Of a stretch of DNA of 64,000 nt, positions 45,135 through 55,322 are shown piece after piece. The notes below the pieces were generated by a model. That model ran no database searches. It was given only the letters and a program-made list of their open reading frames with translations, and was not told the origin of the DNA. Position 1 is the stretch's first letter. The number at the start of each line of letters is the position of its first letter. Position numbers and translations under genes: made by a program. The DNA comes from Vibrio fluvialis (lineage in GTDB: Bacteria > Pseudomonadota > Gammaproteobacteria > Enterobacterales > Vibrionaceae), in the NCBI RefSeq assembly GCF_900460245.1, contig NZ_UHIP01000001.1, positions 2,356,001 to 2,420,000 of the forward strand, given 5' to 3'.

Positions 45135-46040
45135 ATGGACAATCGCCTCAAACACCTTGCTGGTTTACGTTATTTCGAAGTCGCAGCACGCCTTCGAAGC
45201 TACAGCGCTGCCGCTACAGAGCTGTTTATTTCTCAAGCCGCCGTGAGCCAGAAAATCCGCCAACTGGAAGAAGGCCTGAATTGCAAACTTTTCGTCCGAC
45301 AGGGCCGAGAAATGCAACTTACCAAACAAGGTGAAGCGCTCTACCATCAAGTCAGCAGTGGCTTTGAGAAAATCATCACTGGTCTTAATCAAATTCAAAG
45401 CGAACCGGTTGAAGGAGTACTGTGTGTACGTACTCCACCTTCATTTGCTTCACGCTGGCTGATGCCAAGATTGTGGAAGTTCACGATGGAGCATCCGTAT
45501 ATTCCGATCCGCCTCATTACCGATTGCGATACACCCAATATTCGCCACACTTCGATTGATGTGGCGATATGGCAGGGGGATGAAGAGGTCAATGATCCTG
45601 GCTTGCACCAAGAGATGTTGTTTGAAGAGCCCGTCTATCCCTTTTGTTCACCTGAGCTGGCTAACTCAATGCAATTCTGTGAGCCGGAACAACTGCTGAA
45701 CTGCTGGCTGATCCACTTCGACTCACAGAGTTTTTCCTGGTCTCAATGGTTCAGACAAGCGTCCGTCGTCATGGCCAAAGATACCGTTCAATGGATGGAA
45801 GTGAGTACCTTCGACATGGCTCTGAATGCCGTGATTGCAGGTCATGGAGCCTGTTTGGCGACCGACAGTCTGGCCGATGATTTTGTTGCCCGTGGCCTGT
45901 TAGTCAAACCGTTCTCTGTCGGATTAACACCCGGTGTGCGCTACAGCTTGATCAGCGATCCTTCTTCATCCCGCGCAGCCCGTATTGAAGCATTCAATGA
46001 CTGGCTGCGACGGGAGCTGAGACAGCAAGCACCGCTTTAA
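45135..46040 (+). CDS. LysR-family regulator, GcvA-like (first copy)
   Basis: A 301-residue LysR-type regulator with the N-terminal HTH GLRYFEVAARLRSYSAAATELFISQAAVSQKI and GcvA-like features (VRTPPSFASRWLMPRLWKF, then DVAIWQGD). GcvA-like regulators often act on the gene divergent from them; here that is a DUF1127 gene. The 3' end overlaps the second DUF1127 gene tail to tail by 4 bp. Confidence 0.9.
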   Translation: MDNRLKHLAGLRYFEVAARLRSYSAAATELFISQAAVSQKIRQLEEGLNCKLFVRQGREMQLTKQGEALYHQVSSGFEKIITGLNQIQSEPVEGVLCVRTPPSFASRWLMPRLWKFTMEHPYIPIRLITDCDTPNIRHTSIDVAIWQGDEEVNDPGLHQEMLFEEPVYPFCSPELANSMQFCEPEQLLNCWLIHFDSQSFSWSQWFRQASVVMAKDTVQWMEVSTFDMALNAVIAGHGACLATDSLADDFVARGLLVKPFSVGLTPGVRYSLISDPSSSRAARIEAFNDWLRRELRQQAPL

Positions 46041-46243
46041 CGCCAGAAGCTTTTGTTAACTTCTGCCTCAATCTGCTCACGCTCAAGACCCAGGTCTTTC
46101 CACAGATGCGGCGGCAAGTCACGCAGCTGACGACGAGTGCGGTAGTTTTGTCGCCATTGCATTAACTGACTCAAGAAAGTATTAACTGAATAACTTGGTA
46201 ATTGGTGCTGAGTACATGATTTTTCGATTTGAGTAACGTTCAT
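46037..46243 (-). CDS. DUF1127 small protein (second copy)
   Basis: A 68-residue protein with a clear DUF1127 motif RTRRQLRDLPPHLWKDLGLE at residues about 35-54, more canonical than the copy at 44.9 kb. It overlaps the end of the upstream LysR gene and is divergent from the next LysR gene with about 98 bp between starts. GGGGG-rich sequence (AGGGGGA on the minus strand) lies just upstream of the ATG. Confidence 0.87.
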   Translation of the reverse strand: MNVTQIEKSCTQHQLPSYSVNTFLSQLMQWRQNYRTRRQLRDLPPHLWKDLGLEREQIEAEVNKSFWR

Positions 46244-46341
46244 AAGTCCCCCTTGAACCCTGATTTGTTATGACTAATAATCGTCATTAATCGTTATCCC
46301 GACAAACGATAGATCTTGCCATTCAGTTAAGGAAAACTAAT

Positions 46342-47274
46342 GTGAGTGAACGTATCCCGCCTTTTCAAGGGCTGTTTTATTTTTATACAGCCGCCGAAAC
46401 AGGCAGTTTCAAAGTCGCAGCGGAAAAGCTGTTTGTGACACCAGCGGCCATCAGCCAACAAATTCGCCTATTAGAAGAGTGGCTTGGGGCTGAACTGTTT
46501 GTTCGCCAACACCGAAAAATTCATCTGACCCATGAAGGCAGTGTGCTGTATCAACAGGCTCAGAAAGGCTTTGCTCACCTGCAGGAAGGTATTCGCTTGA
46601 TCAACCAAGATCCTTCACCGCATCAATTGTCGATTTCCACTCTGCCCTCTTTCGCTCAGCATTGGTTAGTGCCACGCATCGGCGATTTTCGAACCCAACA
46701 TCCCGAAATTTCATTATTAATTGAACCCACCAGCGATCTGGTGAATTTTCAGGACTCCAGTGTGGATGTCTGCATCCGCTATGGCCGCGGTGACTACAAG
46801 AACGTCCATTCCGAATGGCTGATGGATGAAGTGCTCTACCCGGTCTGTCACCCGATTTACCAGCAGCAACACAATATTTATCAATTGGATGATCTGGTGC
46901 GCGCTGATCTCATCGAGGATATCTGGCCGGATATGGATTGGGGGTTATGGTTGCGTAACTTGGGCTATCACAGTAGCAAGTCGACTCTGCAGTACAACGG
47001 CTCTCAATTTGTGCTGGAAGGCGCACTGGCCGTTCAGGGGGTAGCTTTGGTGAAACATGCGACAGCATGTCGATACATTGAAGAAGGTAAACTGGTTCAG
47101 GTGGGAAACGTCGCCTTAAGACCGCGTTTTCAATTTTATCTGTGTGCGCCAAGTGGTTACTTCAAACGTCCAAAGATCCAGGCTTTTCATGCCTGGCTGA
47201 AAGAAGAAATCGCACAGTTCCAGCAGCGCTATCCTTACACGGGTGAGATTCGGGAAACACAATTCGAACTTTAG
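46342..47274 (+). CDS. LysR-family regulator, GcvA-like (second copy)
   Basis: A 310-residue LysR-type regulator, paralogous to the one at 45.1 kb (FQGLFYFYTAAETGSFKVAA, TPAAISQQIRLLEEWLGAELF, ISTLPSFAQHWLVPRIGDF, DVCIRYGRGDY). The start is GTG at 46342, with GGAAAA 8 bp upstream; an overlapping ATG at 46340 is out of frame. It is divergent from the second DUF1127 gene. Confidence 0.9.
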   Translation: MSERIPPFQGLFYFYTAAETGSFKVAAEKLFVTPAAISQQIRLLEEWLGAELFVRQHRKIHLTHEGSVLYQQAQKGFAHLQEGIRLINQDPSPHQLSISTLPSFAQHWLVPRIGDFRTQHPEISLLIEPTSDLVNFQDSSVDVCIRYGRGDYKNVHSEWLMDEVLYPVCHPIYQQQHNIYQLDDLVRADLIEDIWPDMDWGLWLRNLGYHSSKSTLQYNGSQFVLEGALAVQGVALVKHATACRYIEEGKLVQVGNVALRPRFQFYLCAPSGYFKRPKIQAFHAWLKEEIAQFQQRYPYTGEIRETQFEL

Positions 47275-47323
47275 ACAGTGTCTCTCGTTTGCCGCGCAGA
47301 GAGCTTAAATCTGAGCCAAAGAA

Positions 47324-47360
47324 AAAGCCCCGTCAGCTTTCGCCAACGGGGCTTTGTTGT
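47324..47360. terminator. Bidirectional terminator between LysR and fusA2
   Basis: AAAGCCCCGT (47324-47333) and ACGGGGCTTT (47346-47355) form a 10-bp perfect stem around a 12-nt loop. Flanking A- and T-rich ends suit both convergent genes. Confidence 0.85.
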
Positions 47361-47379
47361 TAAATGCTTAACTCAAGAA

Positions 47380-49467
47380 TTACTTCTTAGCGTTACGCTC
47401 TTTAACTTCAGCAATCACTTTCTCAGCAACGTTTGCTGGACATGGTGAGTATTTTTCGAACTCCATAGAGAACTGACCACGACCTGAAGTCATAGTACGT
47501 AGCGTACCGATGTAGCCGAACATTTCTGATAGAGGAACGTCTGCTTTAATACGAACGCCAGTTGCACCAGCTTGTTGGTCTTTGATCATACCACGACGAC
47601 GGTTCAGGTCACCGATAACGTCACCAACGTTATCTTCTGGAGTGAACACGTCAACTTTCATGATAGGTTCTAGAAGTTGCGCGCCTGCTTTTGGCATTGA
47701 TTGACGGAATGCGCCTTTCGCTGCGATTTCAAATGCGATTGCAGATGAGTCAACTGCGTGGAAGCCACCGTCGAACAGTTCAACTTCAACGTCAAGCGTT
47801 GGGAAGCCCGCAAGCACACCGTGCGCCATCATGCTCTCAAAACCTTTCTCAACTGCTGGCCAGAATTCCTTAGGAACGTTACCACCAACTACAGTTGATT
47901 TGAAAGTGAAGCCTGAGTTTGGCTCACCTGGTTTGATACGGTAGTCGATCTTACCGAACTGACCTGAACCACCAGACTGTTTCTTGTGGGTGTAGCTGTC
48001 TTCGATTGCTTTAGTGATAGTTTCACGGTAAGCAACCTGAGGAGCACCGACTTCCAGTTCAACACCGTAAGTACGTTTCAGGATGTCCACTTTGATGTCC
48101 AGGTGAAGTTCGCCCATACCTTTAAGGATGGTTTCGCCTGAATCTTCGTCAGTTTCAACTTGGAACGATGGATCTTCTGCAACCATTTTACCGATCGCGA
48201 TACCCATTTTCTCAGTTGAACCTTTGTCTTTAGGAGCAACAGCAATAGAGATTACTGGCTCTGGGAAGATCATTGGTTCTAGCGTACATTCGTGTTTTGG
48301 ATCACACAGAGTGTGACCAGTTTGAACGTTTTTCATACCAACAACAGCAATGATGTCACCTGCTTGCGCTTCAGTGATCTCAGTACGGTCGTTCGCTTGC
48401 ATCTCAACCATACGGCCGATACGTTCAGTTTTACCAGTCGCAGCGTTAAGGATGGTGTCACCCTTCTTCATGCGGCCAGAGTAGATACGGATGAACGTCA
48501 GAGCACCGAAACGGTCATCCATGATCTTGAATGCTAGCGCTTTCAGTGGCAGCTCTGGATCAACGATCGCTTTTTCACCAGTTGGTTCACCAGTTTGTGG
48601 ATCAGTCAGATCTTGTGGTTCAACTTCAGTTGGAGCTGGTAGGTAATCTACTACCGCGTCAAGAACAAGTTGCATACCTTTGTTTTTGAACGCTGAACCA
48701 CAGAATGTTGGGAAGAACGCTAGATCACGAGTACCTTTACGGATACATGCTTTGATTTGCTCAACAGTTGGTTCTTCACCTTCCATGTAAGCCATCATCA
48801 GCTCGTCGTCTTGCTCTACAGCAGATTCGATCAGAAGCTCACGGTACTCTTCTACTTGATCAACCATGTCTGCAGGAACGTCTTGAATACTGTAGTTTTC
48901 TGGAAGACCAGTCTCATCCCATACGTATGCTTGACGGTTCAGTACGTCAACAACACCCACGAAATCGTCTTCACGACCGATTGGTAGCGTCATCACCAGA
49001 GGAGTCGCCGCCAGTACGTTCTTCACTTGTTCAACAACGTTAAAGAAGTCTGCACCCATACGGTCCAGTTTGTTAACGAAGATGATACGTGCAACTTCTG
49101 ATTCGTTCGCGTAACGCCAGTTAGTTTCTGACTGAGGTTCAACACCGCCAGAACCACAGAATACACCGATACCGCCATCAAGAACTTTCAGTGAACGGTA
49201 TACTTCTACTGTAAAGTCAACGTGTCCAGGAGTATCGATAACGTTTAGTCGGTGTTTTTTCCACTCACAAGTTACCGCAGCTGATTGGATAGTAATACCG
49301 CGCTCTGCTTCCTGCTCCATGAAGTCTGTAGTCGATTCACCATCATGTGTTTCGCCTGCTTTATGGATTTTACCAGTAAGCTTAAGAATACGCTCAGTGG
49401 TAGTGGTTTTACCCGCGTCAACGTGCGCGAAAATACCAATGTTTCTGTATTTCGATAAATCTGCCAT
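47380..49467 (-). CDS. fusA2: Elongation factor G, second-copy type
   Basis: A 695-residue translational GTPase with all EF-G domains: G1 AHVDAGKT (14-21), [17 protein letters not shown], domain [21 protein letters not shown] and domain [13 protein letters not shown] moves tRNA-mRNA on the ribosome and splits ribosomes with RRF. It is not in the rpsL-rpsG-fusA-tuf operon, and Vibrio carries a second EF-G next to radA, so this is taken as EF-G2. Its division of labour with EF-G1 is unknown here. Codon use is strongly biased, suggesting high expression. Confidence 0.9.
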   Translation of the reverse strand: MADLSKYRNIGIFAHVDAGKTTTTERILKLTGKIHKAGETHDGESTTDFMEQEAERGITIQSAAVTCEWKKHRLNVIDTPGHVDFTVEVYRSLKVLDGGIGVFCGSGGVEPQSETNWRYANESEVARIIFVNKLDRMGADFFNVVEQVKNVLAATPLVMTLPIGREDDFVGVVDVLNRQAYVWDETGLPENYSIQDVPADMVDQVEEYRELLIESAVEQDDELMMAYMEGEEPTVEQIKACIRKGTRDLAFFPTFCGSAFKNKGMQLVLDAVVDYLPAPTEVEPQDLTDPQTGEPTGEKAIVDPELPLKALAFKIMDDRFGALTFIRIYSGRMKKGDTILNAATGKTERIGRMVEMQANDRTEITEAQAGDIIAVVGMKNVQTGHTLCDPKHECTLEPMIFPEPVISIAVAPKDKGSTEKMGIAIGKMVAEDPSFQVETDEDSGETILKGMGELHLDIKVDILKRTYGVELEVGAPQVAYRETITKAIEDSYTHKKQSGGSGQFGKIDYRIKPGEPNSGFTFKSTVVGGNVPKEFWPAVEKGFESMMAHGVLAGFPTLDVEVELFDGGFHAVDSSAIAFEIAAKGAFRQSMPKAGAQLLEPIMKVDVFTPEDNVGDVIGDLNRRRGMIKDQQAGATGVRIKADVPLSEMFGYIGTLRTMTSGRGQFSMEFEKYSPCPANVAEKVIAEVKERNAKK

Positions 49468-49658
49468 TGTCTTACTCTGTTAATAAGGTATAAAGTGCGC
49501 GCAGAGTATATCACAATCCGTCAAGACTGATACCCCTGCGTACACTTGCTGAAAAAAAATAGTTTACGTCCGCCTACTGCTGATGAAATATAGGCGATCC
49601 GGCACTAAGACGCGAGTCGATGAGCGAAATATTTAGCGAGCGTTTTGAATTCGCTTCC

Positions 49659-51038
49659 TCACAGTTCATCAAAAGCGGCGATAGCTTCAGACAGCTTGCG
49701 AACGCCGTGAATCTGCATTCCCGGAATGCCACCTTTGGGCATATTCGCAATCGGGACGATGGCTTTTTTAAAGCCATGTTTGAACGCTTCGTTCAATCTT
49801 TCTTGTCCACTCGGCACCGGACGGATCTCGCCCGCCAGCCCCACTTCACCAAACACCACCACATCTTTTGGTAGTGGTTTATCACGAAAACTCGAAAGCA
49901 GCGCCATCAACAGGGCCAGGTCGGCACTGGTTTCGGTGACTTTGACACCACCGACAACGTTGACGAACACATCCTGATCCGCCATTTGCAAACCGCCATG
50001 CTTGTGCAGCACGGCCAGCAGCAGTGACAATCGGTTCTGCTCTAAACCTACTGCAACGCGACGTGGGTTGGCCAGCTGCGAGTAATCCACCAGCGCCTGA
50101 ATCTCAACCAAGAGTGGACGCGTGCCTTCCCACACCACCATCACCGAGCTGCCGGAGGTGGCTTCTTCACCACGTGACAGGAAAATCGCTGACGGGTTGC
50201 TCACCTCGCGCAACCCTTGCCCGGTCATGGCGAATACGCCCAGTTCATTCACTGCACCAAAGCGGTTTTTGTGACTGCGCAGCGTGCGAAAGCGGCTGTC
50301 TGAGCCACCATCCAGCAGTACCGAACAGTCGATGATGTGTTCGAGAACTTTCGGGCCAGCCAGTGTGCCATCTTTGGTCACATGACCGACGATAAACACC
50401 GCTACGTTATTCTGCTTGGCGTAACGGGTCAGAGCCGTGGCCGCTTCACGCACCTGAGCCACACTGCCCGGAGAAGATTGCACATCGGCAACGTGCATGA
50501 CCTGAATCGAGTCAATCACCATAATGCGCGGTTGTTCTTTTTCGGCAATCTGGCAAATACGATCGACGTTGGTTTCCGACAGCATTTTAAGATGCTCTTT
50601 CGGTAACCCAAGACGAGAGGCGCGCATCGCCACTTGTTGCAGCGATTCTTCGCCCGTGACGTACAGGGTTTTCATTTGCGATGAAAGCAGACACATGGTT
50701 TGCAGCAACAGCGTCGATTTACCCGCCCCGGGGTTGCCACCGATCAAAATCGCTGCGCCCGGCACCACGCCGCCACCTAACACACGGTCGAGTTCTTTGA
50801 AGCCACTGGTAAAACGCGGCACTTCCTGCAAATTAATGTCGGACAGGGTTTGTACTACCGCTTCCGTGGCACTGCCCGCGTAGCCACTTAAGCGTTCATT
50901 GCGCGCCACTTGTGGCGACGCTGCCAAGCGAACTTCAGAAATGGTATTCCACGCTCCGCAGGCATTACATTGCCCCTGCCAACGCGGAAAATCCGCGCCA
51001 CAGTCATTACAGACATACGCACGTTTTGCTTTAACCAT
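49659..51038 (-). CDS. radA: DNA repair protein RadA (Sms)
   Basis: RadA is a RecA-like DnaB-type helicase that promotes branch migration in recombination. The 459-residue protein has an N-terminal zinc finger (YVCNDCGADFPRWQGQCNACGAW), Walker A GGNPGAGKSTLLL, the RadA motif KNRFGA and a C-terminal Lon-like domain (FVNVVGGVKVTETSADLALLMAL). It lies upstream of fusA2 on the same strand, about 190 bp away, and divergent from the PilZ gene. Confidence 0.96.
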   Translation of the reverse strand: MVKAKRAYVCNDCGADFPRWQGQCNACGAWNTISEVRLAASPQVARNERLSGYAGSATEAVVQTLSDINLQEVPRFTSGFKELDRVLGGGVVPGAAILIGGNPGAGKSTLLLQTMCLLSSQMKTLYVTGEESLQQVAMRASRLGLPKEHLKMLSETNVDRICQIAEKEQPRIMVIDSIQVMHVADVQSSPGSVAQVREAATALTRYAKQNNVAVFIVGHVTKDGTLAGPKVLEHIIDCSVLLDGGSDSRFRTLRSHKNRFGAVNELGVFAMTGQGLREVSNPSAIFLSRGEEATSGSSVMVVWEGTRPLLVEIQALVDYSQLANPRRVAVGLEQNRLSLLLAVLHKHGGLQMADQDVFVNVVGGVKVTETSADLALLMALLSSFRDKPLPKDVVVFGEVGLAGEIRPVPSGQERLNEAFKHGFKKAIVPIANMPKGGIPGMQIHGVRKLSEAIAAFDEL

Positions 51039-51170
51039 GAATCCTCAAAAATCGTCTAAGTTGTGACTACACAGGTTTAATAAAATGTTGAATCACTGCA
51101 ACATATCGCTAAAGATTTTACATCCAGAGCCGATGTATCATGAATGAGAACCACACTCTAACAGAAAAAT

Positions 51171-53519
51171 ATGCAGCAATCTGAAATTCTCTCTTTCGCT
51201 GAACAATTAATTCCGGTGTTTAACTCACCCGATTTCGAGCGCCTGCTGAACCAATTAACCAGCAACCATCCACCGTCAGTCAAACTGTTGGTAAAGATGG
51301 AGCTCAACCGTGTGATGGCGCCGTGTAGCAAAAGCATCGACCTGCGTGGTCGGGTGCAAGGTGAATGCCGAGAGTATGATCTGGATGGCCGCAAACACTG
51401 GCTCGATGATGTGGCCTTTAACGCCTATCACAAAGGGCTGAAGAAATACGGCAGCTACACCGAAGGGGTGTGGGATACACTGTATAACACGCGCAACAAC
51501 TTCCGGGTCATGCAACAGCGTGGCACCCTCAATCAATCAAAACTCACCAGCGCCGACAGTCCGTTTGAAGTCGAACCAGTCAAACTCGGCTACGATCTCA
51601 AGCGTCAGGAAAACCGTTTAAAAATCGCATCACAGGTCAAAATTCACCTGCGTACTCGCGAACAGGTTGTCCACGGCCTGAGTGTTGATCTGTCAGCCTC
51701 TGGCGCCAAGTTCAAAGTACCTTCCGCGTTTGATTACAAACTGGGAGACGTTATCTCGGTGCTGTTCACCGAACTTGAGCAGACCTCAGAGATTGGTGGC
51801 CTCAACAAACCTATCGAATACCGTATTCTGGCGATTGAAGAGTCTTACGACAACGATGCCGTGAAGTTTTTACGCACGCTTAAGCTCTCCGAGACCAACG
51901 TCGTTGAGCAAGTGATCCTTGAATCACTGCGTAACAACGCGCAAAAAGCCAAACACGATAACCAGGACAAAATCATCCGCGCCCGTACTCGAGGGTACGA
52001 ACACAGTTATCTCAAACACACCGCCAACCTGCCGGTCTTTTTCAGTGGCAGCGAACTCAAACTGGTGTTGATGACGGAAAACAACCAGCCTATCTGGCAA
52101 TACTGGCAGGATGAACGCAATCAGCAAGCGTTGGGCAGCCTGTTCAACAGCAGCCGCATGGAGATGCTGACCAAACCCGGTATTCGTGGCAGCAACAACG
52201 TACTCTATTCCTTCAAGCACGACCACCAGGGCAAAACCCTGTTCTTTTCAATGATGATGCCAGAAGCGACTCGCGAACAACGTAAACTGTTCTGGCACAT
52301 CGGTGCACGCAAAAACAGCTGGAAAGCGTTTCGCCTGTCGGTATTTGAGCTCTCTGAAGAGGAACGCGTTGAACTGGCGAAACATTCGCAAGAACTGGCC
52401 AATCACTCCAGCGAACTCACCCACTGCGGTATTTTGCAGGAAGTGAGTGATGTCAGCTCAGCGAAAGATTACCTGTTGGTGGACAAACCCGCCTTAGCAA
52501 GCAGCGAGCTCAACCCTTTCCGCCACCCGCGTAAAGTTGAAGGCATGCCGCTCAACATCTATTTCGATGCACGCACTCGCCGTAAAGAGCCACGTTATAA
52601 GTTCCGCACGCCGCTGCAACTTCACCTTAACGACCAAGTTTTGGCTGAGGGCTTTACGGTCGATCTGTCTAAACGCGGCCTGAGTCTGGTCCTCAGTAGC
52701 CCGGTGGAACTCAAAGCCGGCGATATGGTAAATGTGAACTTTCAGGAACTGAAGCTATACGACAAAAAGCTACCGCTGGATGCGTTGCCTTATAAAGTGA
52801 TACGCATCAGTCCGGAAGGCCGCCGCCTGCAAATGGTGATTGAAGAGAATACGCAAACCATTAAGAGTATTGCCTTCTTTAACAGCATCATCGAAAACAA
52901 CCAGGACAAGCTGCTACGTAAAGAAGAGATTCTGCCTAGTCAGTCATTGCTGGAAGGGTTGCACAACATTCTGCTGGACAAAATGGTCAGCACACCGATT
53001 TTCGTCGAGAAATCGGGGGCCAACCTGAGACCACGCGTCATCGGCGTCAACTACCCGTTGCCACCCCATCTGGCGCTGCTGGCGAAACTCGGACACGAGA
53101 ACCGAATTTCACTTGAGCCGATCTTCAAAGGACACACCAATTCTTTACTCGCCACCCCGATGCGGCGCATTGATGGTGCCGAACCGCAATATAACGAGGT
53201 TTACATCGCGGCAATGAAGTTTGGTTCACGCATTCAGTCGATTGAATCAAGGCTGGTGAATGATTTTGCCAACACCAAAGAGCGAATGCAGTTTATTGCT
53301 CGTGCGCAGCACATGGGCGAAATTTACGTGCTGCGTGTCAGCGGTGTGCCGGTGTTTGACCCCATCACGATGTTAATGCGCAGCGACCTCAATGAACTGA
53401 CCCAAATCAGCATGCCGCACGCCAAATCGCTGGAGAAAGAACTCAGCGCAATCATCGGCTTTGGTGAAATCATCGATATCACCGAAGAAGTGTTGATTCG
53501 TCTGGAACTGACCCAATAA
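51171..53519 (+). CDS. plzC: Large protein with two PilZ domains, PlzC-like
   Basis: A 782-residue cytoplasmic protein. Two PilZ domains bear the c-di-GMP motifs RxxxR and DxSxxG: R145-R149 (RQENR) with D173 (DLSASG), and R471-R475 (RKEPR) with D498 (DLSKRG). The N-terminal 130 residues and the inter-domain regions are of no known fold to me. The place between radA and serB matches, as I recall, V. cholerae plzC (VC2344), shown to bind c-di-GMP. Output target unknown. Confidence 0.88.
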   Translation: MQQSEILSFAEQLIPVFNSPDFERLLNQLTSNHPPSVKLLVKMELNRVMAPCSKSIDLRGRVQGECREYDLDGRKHWLDDVAFNAYHKGLKKYGSYTEGVWDTLYNTRNNFRVMQQRGTLNQSKLTSADSPFEVEPVKLGYDLKRQENRLKIASQVKIHLRTREQVVHGLSVDLSASGAKFKVPSAFDYKLGDVISVLFTELEQTSEIGGLNKPIEYRILAIEESYDNDAVKFLRTLKLSETNVVEQVILESLRNNAQKAKHDNQDKIIRARTRGYEHSYLKHTANLPVFFSGSELKLVLMTENNQPIWQYWQDERNQQALGSLFNSSRMEMLTKPGIRGSNNVLYSFKHDHQGKTLFFSMMMPEATREQRKLFWHIGARKNSWKAFRLSVFELSEEERVELAKHSQELANHSSELTHCGILQEVSDVSSAKDYLLVDKPALASSELNPFRHPRKVEGMPLNIYFDARTRRKEPRYKFRTPLQLHLNDQVLAEGFTVDLSKRGLSLVLSSPVELKAGDMVNVNFQELKLYDKKLPLDALPYKVIRISPEGRRLQMVIEENTQTIKSIAFFNSIIENNQDKLLRKEEILPSQSLLEGLHNILLDKMVSTPIFVEKSGANLRPRVIGVNYPLPPHLALLAKLGHENRISLEPIFKGHTNSLLATPMRRIDGAEPQYNEVYIAAMKFGSRIQSIESRLVNDFANTKERMQFIARAQHMGEIYVLRVSGVPVFDPITMLMRSDLNELTQISMPHAKSLEKELSAIIGFGEIIDITEEVLIRLELTQ

Positions 53520-53524
53520 AAAAA

Positions 53525-53550
53525 CGAGGCATCACGCCTCGCTTTTTTTA
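53525..53550. terminator. Terminator between plzC and serB
   Basis: CGAGGC (53525-53530), loop ATCAC, GCCTCG (53536-53541), then CTTTTTTT. The A-rich left flank makes it usable by serB on the minus strand. Confidence 0.87.
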
Positions 53551-53564
53551 TCATTTCGCATCAA

Positions 53565-54545
53565 TTACGGCTGCGCTTTCCAGCTCAGCTTCTGCTGCTT
53601 CACCAAACCAGCGGAGAGAATACACAATACGCCGCCCAACGCCGAGAAACGAACCGAGGTTTGCGCTTTCGCTTCGACTTTCGGCTTGGCATGATACGCC
53701 ACGCCCAATCCCGCGGCGGACATCATCACCAAGTCGTTGGCACCATCGCCGACGGCAACCGTGTTGTGCATTTCGATATCGAACTGCTGCGCCAGTTCAA
53801 CCAGGATATCGGCTTTGGTTTGCGCGGACACCACATCGCCCAGCACCTGTCCCGTCAGTTTGCCATCGACAATTTCCAGCGTGTTGGACTGAGCATGATC
53901 CAGTGACAACATCTGTTTGAGATGATCCGAGAAATAGGTAAATCCGCCTGAGGCAATCGCCGTTTTCCAACCAAACGACTGCAATGTGCCAATCAGCTCC
54001 GGCAGTTCAGGCATCAATGGCAGTTCACTGCGCACCGCTTCCAGAATTGCAGCATCGGCATCTTTCAGTTTGCCCACTCGTTGGCGCAGGCTCTGTTCGA
54101 AATCCAGTTCTCCCTGCATCGCACGTTCGGTCACTTCTGCCACTTCTTCCCCCACGCCGGCTAACTTAGCAATTTCATCGATACACTCGATTTGAATCGC
54201 CGTGGAGTCCATGTCCAATACGATCAGCCCTGGTTTGGATAGATCGGGCACTTCCGAGATGCGGGCGAAATCGAGTTCCAAACCTTTGAGGATGGTTTCA
54301 TGCTCCGGCGTCAACTCACCCGCCATTAACGCGACGTCGTAACGACCCACTTTCCAGGTTTCCACGATGGTGTTGTACTGACCAGTGAAAAAATCAATGT
54401 CATCAAATTGCTGTGGCGACAGAAACTCGCCAAAAATGATCCAGTTGGCTTTGGATTTATCTAACTGGCTAGCAAAACGGGTTTCTGGCAGACGGTTGAG
54501 CAAAGTCGTATGTTTTTTAATAGTTAAGGTTTTCAAAGCGTCCAT
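53565..54545 (-). CDS. serB: Phosphoserine phosphatase
   Basis: SerB removes phosphate from phosphoserine, the last step of serine synthesis. The 326-residue enzyme has an N-terminal ACT-like region (1-100) and a HAD domain with nucleophile D111 and D113 in DMDSTAIQ, IASGGFTYFSD, and GDGANDLVMM. The ATG at 54545 is chosen over a GTG two codons upstream because AGGAAAG fits its spacing. Divergent from the ytjB-like gene. Confidence 0.96.
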   Translation of the reverse strand: MDALKTLTIKKHTTLLNRLPETRFASQLDKSKANWIIFGEFLSPQQFDDIDFFTGQYNTIVETWKVGRYDVALMAGELTPEHETILKGLELDFARISEVPDLSKPGLIVLDMDSTAIQIECIDEIAKLAGVGEEVAEVTERAMQGELDFEQSLRQRVGKLKDADAAILEAVRSELPLMPELPELIGTLQSFGWKTAIASGGFTYFSDHLKQMLSLDHAQSNTLEIVDGKLTGQVLGDVVSAQTKADILVELAQQFDIEMHNTVAVGDGANDLVMMSAAGLGVAYHAKPKVEAKAQTSVRFSALGGVLCILSAGLVKQQKLSWKAQP

Positions 54546-54648
54546 GTCCACTTTCCTTTGTTGGGATTCCCTGACGTTACCCTATTGCAATTTAAAAACG
54601 CAAGTCTCAATATGAGCCCAGTCTTATTTTTCTTTGGGTTAACAGTGT

Positions 54649-55254
54649 ATGGACGGCTCTTTATTTTCCTTCCGTATGGTGATTCGTATCCTGGCAGTCC
54701 TCCTGTTGGCGGCGATGTTTTTCACCACCATCAAAAACAGTGTTGTGATCAGTAAAGGCAACGAACGGATTCAGGCCAATCAGTTGGAAACCCTGACTAA
54801 AGTGCTGATCACGCAAGCATCGTTGTCTGCGAGCAGCATGATTACCGATCAGGATCAGGAGCGTTTGTTAGCACTGACTAACCAGTTAGCCCAGGAACGT
54901 TTGGTATTTGATGCCACTATTTATGATTCTGAAGGGGTGAAACTGGCCGCCAGCGATTCTGCCCTGAGCGTGCGTGAAGTACTCGGCCTGGACACGCCAC
55001 TGCAAACCGCCAGCATCGGCCGCCAGCAGTTAGTTGAACCGGTGATGCACGATGGCAGCCTGATTGGCTTTGTACGTATCACCTTTGAAACTGGTAAAGT
55101 GACCGCCATTTCCGATCATCACTACCGCAAGAGTGATCGCTACATGTACCTGATGCTGCTGATGAGCTTCATCAGTGGCGTGTTGTTAACGCTGCTATTG
55201 CGCCGTAAACCGAAAAACAAAGGCGAAAACCTGCTGTTGAAAAACGCCGGATAA
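54649..55254 (+). CDS. ytjB: AhpA/YtjB (SMP) family membrane protein
   Basis: A 201-residue inner-membrane protein with one N-terminal helix (FRMVIRILAVLLLAAMFF), an extracytoplasmic segment with the family-like stretch FDATIYDSEGVKLAASDSAL, LVEPVMHDGSLIGFVRITF, and a C-terminal helix (YLMLLMSFISGVLLTLLLRR). E. coli smp/ytjB is likewise beside serB, which supports the call. Function unknown. Confidence 0.87.
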   Translation: MDGSLFSFRMVIRILAVLLLAAMFFTTIKNSVVISKGNERIQANQLETLTKVLITQASLSASSMITDQDQERLLALTNQLAQERLVFDATIYDSEGVKLAASDSALSVREVLGLDTPLQTASIGRQQLVEPVMHDGSLIGFVRITFETGKVTAISDHHYRKSDRYMYLMLLMSFISGVLLTLLLRRKPKNKGENLLLKNAG

Positions 55255-55272
55255 CCTGAAGAAACGCATAAA

Positions 55273-55300
55273 AAAACCTCAGCACATGCTGAGGTTTTTA
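55273..55300. terminator. Bidirectional terminator between ytjB and deoD
   Basis: CCTCAGC (55277-55283), loop ACAT, GCTGAGG (55288-55294), then TTTTTA; the left flank AAAAAA gives the T-run for deoD on the minus strand. Confidence 0.9.
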
Positions 55301-55322
55301 CGTTTTATCTTACTGAGAAAAA

